Shown here: positions 61,593 to 64,000 of the stretch, piece by piece
Numbering within the stretch: position 1 is the stretch's first letter
Layout of the letters: each line of letters opens with the position of its first letter
Assembly (NCBI RefSeq): GCF_026157035.1
Contig: NZ_JANJZA010000001.1
Coordinates: forward strand, 1,343,001 to 1,407,000
Length of the DNA stretch: 64,000 nt
Direction: 5' to 3'
Source: Sphingomicrobium nitratireducens
Lineage (GTDB): Bacteria > Pseudomonadota > Alphaproteobacteria > Sphingomonadales > Sphingomonadaceae
Translations under genes and position numbers: made by a program
The notes under the pieces: model-generated
Seen by the model: the letters and a program-made list of their open reading frames with translations, nothing else
Databases searched by the model: none
What the model was told of the DNA's origin: nothing

Positions 61593-63650
61593 ATGCGGCC
61601 CGAGATTCTCCAGCCCTTGTTCGCCGAGGTCGAAGCGCTGAAGGGCGTCGGGCCGGGCATCGCCAAGGCGCTGGCGCGGCTCAAGATCACCCGCGCGCTC
61701 GATCTCGCCTTGCACCTTCCCGCCGGCATGCTCGAACGCGTGCGCACGCCCAATGCGACCCACGCGCTGGTCGGGCGGATCGTGATCCTCGAGGTGACCC
61801 CGTTCCAAGTGCGCGAGGGCAGGGGCCGCGCCCCGAGCCGCATCTTCGCCTCGGACGCGGACGGAAACACGGTCACGCTGACCTTTTTCAACAATCCGGG
61901 CTGGGCCAAGAAGCAGCTGCCGATGGGCGAGGCGCGCACCGTGGTCGGCAAGCTCGACGCGTTCGGGCAGGAATTGCAGATCGTCCACCCCGAGGTGATG
62001 AAGCCCGAAGAAGCGCAGGCGCTGCCCGTGCGCGAGCCGGTCTACCCGCTCACCGAGGGGATTACGAACAAGCGGATGCGCGAACTGGTGAGTCTCGCGC
62101 TCGAACGCGCGCCTGTGCTGGGCGAATGGGTCGAGCCCTCGCTCAAGGAGCGACATGGCTGGGCGGACTGGCGCGCGAGCCTGACTGCAATCCATTCCGA
62201 CCCCATGCGAGACAAGGCGCGCAACCGTCTGGCCTATGACGAGATTTTTGCCAACCAGCTGGCGCTTCTCCTGATCCGACAGGCAAGCCAGCGGCGGCGA
62301 ACGCGCGGGCTCCAGGGCGACGGGCATTTGCTCGACAAGCTGCGGCTTCCCTACGAGTTGACGGGTGCGCAAGCGCGGGTCATCGACGAAATTCGCGGCG
62401 ACATGGCGCAGGACCGGCCGATGCTGCGGCTGCTCCAGGGCGATGTCGGTTCGGGCAAGACGCTGGTCGCGCTGCTCGCCATGCTGCACGCGGTCGAAGC
62501 GGGCGCGCAGGCGGCAATGCTCGCCCCGACCGAAATCCTCGCGCGCCAGCATCACGAGACGCTCCGCCGCCAGTGCGCGCCGCTCGGCGTCGAAGTCGCC
62601 ATCCTCACCGGCCGCGAGAAGGGCCGCGCGCGCGAAGCGATCCTGATGGGGCTCGCCGACGGTTCGATCCACATCCTCGTCGGCACGCACGCCATCTTCC
62701 AGCAGAAGGTCGCCTACAAGGACTTGGGTCTCGTCATCGTTGACGAGCAGCATCGCTTCGGCGTCTCGCAGCGCCTGTTGCTGACCGAGAAAGGCAAACA
62801 CCCGCCGCATCTCCTCGCGATGACTGCAACCCCGATCCCGCGCACCCTGACGCTGACCCAATATGGCGAGATGGAGGTTAGCCGGATCGACGAGCTGCCG
62901 CCCGGGCGGCAGCCGATCGACACACTGGTCGTGGCCGAGGCCAAGATGGAGGAAGTCGTCGCGGGGCTGGGGCGGCATCTCGCCGCGGGCGGGCAGGCCT
63001 ATTGGGTGTGCCCGCTGGTCGAGGAGAGCGAGGCGCTCGACGCGGCGGCGGCCGAAGAGCGCGCACGCACCTTGCGCGAACGCTTCGGCGCAGAGCGGGT
63101 AGGTCTGGTCCACGGCCGCATGAAGGGCCCCGAGAAGGATGACGTCATGGCGTCATTCGCGGCCGGCGATCTCGGCGTGCTCGTTGCGACCACGGTGATC
63201 GAGGTCGGGGTCGACGTGCCCAACGCCACGCTGATGATCATCGAGGGCGCCGAGCGGTTCGGCCTCGCCCAGCTCCACCAGCTACGTGGCCGCGTCGGGC
63301 GCGGGGAAGGCAAGAGTCGCTGCCTGCTGTTGCGCGGCCCCGAACTCAGCGAAACAGGACGCGCGCGGCTCGCCTTGATGCGCGAGACCAATGATGGCTT
63401 CCGCATCGCCGAAGAGGATCTGAAACTCCGCGGCCCCGGCGAAATCCTCGGCACCCGCCAGTCCGGCGAGCAGGGCTTTCGCATCGCCAGCCCCGAACAG
63501 GTCGCAGCGCTCGCTCCGGCTGCGCAAGGCGATGCGCGATTGCTCCTCGACCGCGACGGCGGCCTCGACAGCGAGCGCGGCCAAGCGGCGCGCACCTGCC
63601 TCTATCTGTTCGAACGGGATGCTGCGGTGGGGCTGCTCAAGGGAGGCTAA
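61593..63650 (+). CDS. recG: ATP-dependent DNA helicase RecG
   Basis: Branch-migrating helicase for stalled forks and recombination intermediates. In 685 residues: N-terminal wedge/OB domain (VGPGIAKAL, LALHLPAGM), helicase domain with GDVGSGKT, VDEQHRFGVSQR and TATPIPRTLTL, and the C-terminal part with LRGRVGRGEGKSRC and LRGPGEILGTRQSG. GGGAGAGG precedes the ATG at 61593, in a stretch that also reads GCTAGGGA. Divergent from sdhE-mfd; end overlaps tyrS by four bases. Confidence 0.96.
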   Translation: MRPEILQPLFAEVEALKGVGPGIAKALARLKITRALDLALHLPAGMLERVRTPNATHALVGRIVILEVTPFQVREGRGRAPSRIFASDADGNTVTLTFFNNPGWAKKQLPMGEARTVVGKLDAFGQELQIVHPEVMKPEEAQALPVREPVYPLTEGITNKRMRELVSLALERAPVLGEWVEPSLKERHGWADWRASLTAIHSDPMRDKARNRLAYDEIFANQLALLLIRQASQRRRTRGLQGDGHLLDKLRLPYELTGAQARVIDEIRGDMAQDRPMLRLLQGDVGSGKTLVALLAMLHAVEAGAQAAMLAPTEILARQHHETLRRQCAPLGVEVAILTGREKGRAREAILMGLADGSIHILVGTHAIFQQKVAYKDLGLVIVDEQHRFGVSQRLLLTEKGKHPPHLLAMTATPIPRTLTLTQYGEMEVSRIDELPPGRQPIDTLVVAEAKMEEVVAGLGRHLAAGGQAYWVCPLVEESEALDAAAAEERARTLRERFGAERVGLVHGRMKGPEKDDVMASFAAGDLGVLVATTVIEVGVDVPNATLMIIEGAERFGLAQLHQLRGRVGRGEGKSRCLLLRGPELSETGRARLALMRETNDGFRIAEEDLKLRGPGEILGTRQSGEQGFRIASPEQVAALAPAAQGDARLLLDRDGGLDSERGQAARTCLYLFERDAAVGLLKGG

Positions 63651-64000
63651 GGCAGCAGCAGCCCGTGTTTCTTTTTGCCAAGGCTCAGCTTCGCCGGCGC
63701 CCCCGCTACGGCGATCAGCAGTTGCGGATCGCTCACGGGTTTGTCGTCAAGCTTGACCGCACCTTCCTTGATCTTTCGCTTAGCTTCGCCGTTGGAGGCG
63801 CAGAAGCCGAGGCCGGTGAGCGCGTCGAGGACCGAGATCGAGCCGTTCGAGGCGATGCTGGGCAAGTTGTCGTCGGAAGCGCCTTCCTCGAACGTCTTGC
63901 GCGCGGTCTCTTCGGCGGTTTTCGCCGCTTCTTCGCCATGCAGCATCGCGGTCGTGGCATTGGCCAGCGCGATCTTCGCCTGGTTAATCTCGGCGCCTTG
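63647..64000 (-). CDS. tyrS: Tyrosyl-tRNA synthetase, C-terminal part (cut by window edge)
   Basis: Last 117 codons of a gene that continues beyond base 64000. The visible sequence, QGAEINQAKIALANATTAML, then HGEEAAKTAEETARKTFEEG, is the region before the C-terminal RNA-binding domain of TyrRS, and ASNGEAKRKIKEGAVKLDD is the S4-like domain that binds tRNA-Tyr. The catalytic domain lies outside the window. Convergent with recG. Confidence 0.88.
   Translation of the reverse strand, partial: QGAEINQAKIALANATTAMLHGEEAAKTAEETARKTFEEGASDDNLPSIASNGSISVLDALTGLGFCASNGEAKRKIKEGAVKLDDKPVSDPQLLIAVAGAPAKLSLGKKKHGLLLP

Noticed and set aside
1-64000. CRISPR array, insertion sequence, prophage or integron
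   Set aside because: I saw no regular repeat-spacer series, transposase, integrase or terminal inverted repeats. The only tandem repeat is in rpsP.

Overview
The window is GC-rich, gene-dense bacterial chromosome from an alphaproteobacterium, most likely a member of Sphingomonadales. The evidence is a ChpT-type phosphotransferase, a DivL-type kinase with tyrosine at the phospho-acceptor position, alphaproteobacterial AddA/AddB, a psp operon with sufE attached, the ahcY-divL-tsaE-amgK-murU-addB-addA-trxA order, and type A RNase P RNA. I see no insertion sequence, prophage, plasmid function or CRISPR array. No stretch longer than 300 bases lacks a gene or RNA.

Layout. 1-7006: rluD (minus) lies opposite chpT and a chemotaxis cluster cheA-cheW-cheY-cheB-cheR. 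7041-8720: a peptidoglycan amidase, rnpB and a J-domain protein. 8717-13160: a phage-shock (Psp) envelope-stress locus. pspA-pspB-pspC, three further PspB-like proteins, sufE and a thioesterase read leftward from a sigma-54 promoter; pspF reads rightward. 13258-19767: sodB, then a six-gene leftward operon dapF-mtaB-ftsY-ispZ-ABC ATPase-ABC permease in which every junction is a 4-base stop/start overlap, then a DUF924 gene. 19936-24567: ffh, rpsP, rimM, trmD and rplS, split by an inverted thioredoxin-reductase-like gene. 24660-32029: a secreted S9 peptidase, a polysaccharide deacetylase, asd, a small membrane protein, a GFA-family protein, an alpha/beta hydrolase and an ACE-like M2 lipoprotein peptidase. 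32100-33951: two small Ala/Gly-rich proteins, a peroxiredoxin and YqgE. 34044-46923: ahcY, divL, tsaE, amgK, murU, addB, addA, trxA, with a 46-residue gene antisense between addB and addA. 47057-54687: secA, putA and two uncharacterised coupled genes. 54792-64000: a secreted Cys-rich repeat protein, tRNA-Asn, nadK, an EAL phosphodiesterase, sdhE-mfd, recG and the 3' end of tyrS (cut by the window edge).

How the genes work together. ChpT and DivL belong to the CckA-ChpT-CtrA cell-cycle phosphorelay, and a CtrA-like half-site pair lies upstream of cheA, suggesting (inference) that chemotaxis is under cell-cycle control. AmgK and MurU with the amidase point to peptidoglycan recycling. Ffh, FtsY and SecA cover protein targeting. 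Mfd, RecG and AddAB cover DNA repair.

Most unusual features: the expansion of PspB-like proteins in the psp operon with a readable sigma-54 promoter and candidate PspF site; a CheA with two CheW-like domains and a degenerate receiver tail; DivL with Tyr565; an S16 protein with a long acidic repeat tail; the uncharacterised pair after putA; and a family of tiny Ala/Gly-helix proteins.
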